Positions 5,905-5,971 of a DNA stretch of 5,971 nt are shown here, piece by piece; the stretch's first letter is position 1, and each line of letters begins with the position of its first letter. The stretch comes from an uncultured Lachnospiraceae bacterium (GTDB lineage Bacteria > Bacillota > Clostridia > Lachnospirales > Lachnospiraceae), in the NCBI GenBank assembly GCA_959022495.1, contig CAUEYX010000063.1:1-5971 (forward strand), given 5' to 3'. Both the position numbers and the translations under genes were made by a program. The notes beneath the pieces are model-generated. The model did no database searches and was not told where the DNA came from. It worked only from the letters and a program-made list of their open reading frames with translations.

Positions 5905-5920
5905 TATAAAAACAATTAAG
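5892..5920 (+). promoter_or_regulatory. Candidate LytTR-type direct repeat
   Basis: ACAATTGTA (5892-5900) and ACAATTAAG (5912-5920) are nine-base direct repeats separated by 11 bases. The second differs by one base from ACAGTTAAG, the form I recall for AgrA sites, where spacing is about 12 bases. It overlaps the -10 of the rightward promoter-like pair and lies more than 200 bases above the regulator promoter, so if bound its role is unclear. Weak evidence in AT-rich DNA. Confidence 0.25.
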
Positions 5921-5926
5921 CATTCT

Positions 5927-5940
5927 GGTGATATGTCAAG
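5927..5940 (-). repeat. Right copy of the 14-bp inverted repeat bracketing the cluster
   Basis: GGTGATATGTCAAG, perfectly complementary to 80-93, with the poly-T extension AACTTTTTT (5941-5949) directly outside it. A further TGATATGT lies at 5960-5967. The two copies face each other about 5.86 kb apart with all cluster genes between them. Confidence 0.75.
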
Positions 5941-5971
5941 AACTTTTTTAAAAAGATTTTGATATGTTTTT

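Larger units (their letters stand above)
5688..5971. other. Upstream non-coding stretch with regulatory-looking elements
   Basis: No convincing gene is seen here. Two short minus-strand frames exist (22 codons at 5780-5848 and 23 codons at 5692-5763) but neither has a well-placed ribosome binding site. The region contains a 12-bp palindrome, a rightward promoter-like pair, an imperfect LytTR-like direct repeat and one arm of the 14-bp inverted repeat, all listed separately. The last 90 bases are very AT-rich. Confidence 0.6.

Noticed and set aside
5943..5955. CTTTTTTAAAAAG palindrome as a terminator
   Set aside because: An almost pure A/T stem without a stable GC core; unlikely to terminate transcription.

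Overview
The window looks like the core of a class II (LanM-type) lantibiotic gene cluster from a low-to-mid GC Firmicute. A gut Clostridia/Lachnospiraceae host is most likely, judging from strong AGGAG-type ribosome binding sites, AgrC-like/LytTR regulation and the style of the LanM protein. This taxonomic guess is inference only. All recognised genes lie on the minus strand, so the transcriptional order runs from the right edge to the left.

From right to left: (1) 5610-5971 is a leader/intergenic stretch of about 360 bases. It holds a good minus-strand promoter for the regulator gene, a possible rightward promoter, a 12-bp palindrome and one copy of a 14-bp inverted repeat. (2) 4908-5609 encodes a 233-aa LytTR-family response regulator. 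(3) 3493-4791 encodes a 432-aa polytopic membrane histidine kinase of the AgrC/HPK10 type with a GHKL ATPase domain. (4) 3329-3475 holds a 48-codon gene, 17 bases behind the kinase stop and with an excellent Shine-Dalgarno, that I call the lanthipeptide precursor. It has an acidic helical leader followed by an uncharged core TSVTVGCGAFLSLICC. (5) 3131-3328 is a 198-base gap with three stem-loops, one resembling an intrinsic terminator. (6) 107-3130 encodes a complete 1007-aa LanM synthetase with an N-terminal dehydratase and C-terminal LanC-like cyclase. (7) 1-106 is downstream sequence with the other copy of the 14-bp inverted repeat.

Proposed working model: the kinase senses an extracellular peptide, perhaps the modified lantibiotic itself, and phosphorylates the LytTR regulator, which activates the operon. 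The small precursor is dehydrated and cyclised by LanM. Hairpins between precursor and LanM probably set a high precursor:enzyme ratio. No LanT transporter/protease, no leader peptidase and no LanFEG or other immunity gene is visible; these must lie outside the window or elsewhere, or the cluster is incomplete.

The most noteworthy items are the precursor itself (short, with an atypical leader lacking a GG/GA cleavage site and a core that looks like a divergent plantaricin C/mersacidin-type lantibiotic), the use of a quorum-sensing AgrC/LytTR pair with no separate pheromone gene visible, the stacked RNA hairpins after the precursor, and a perfect 14-bp inverted repeat bracketing the whole cluster.
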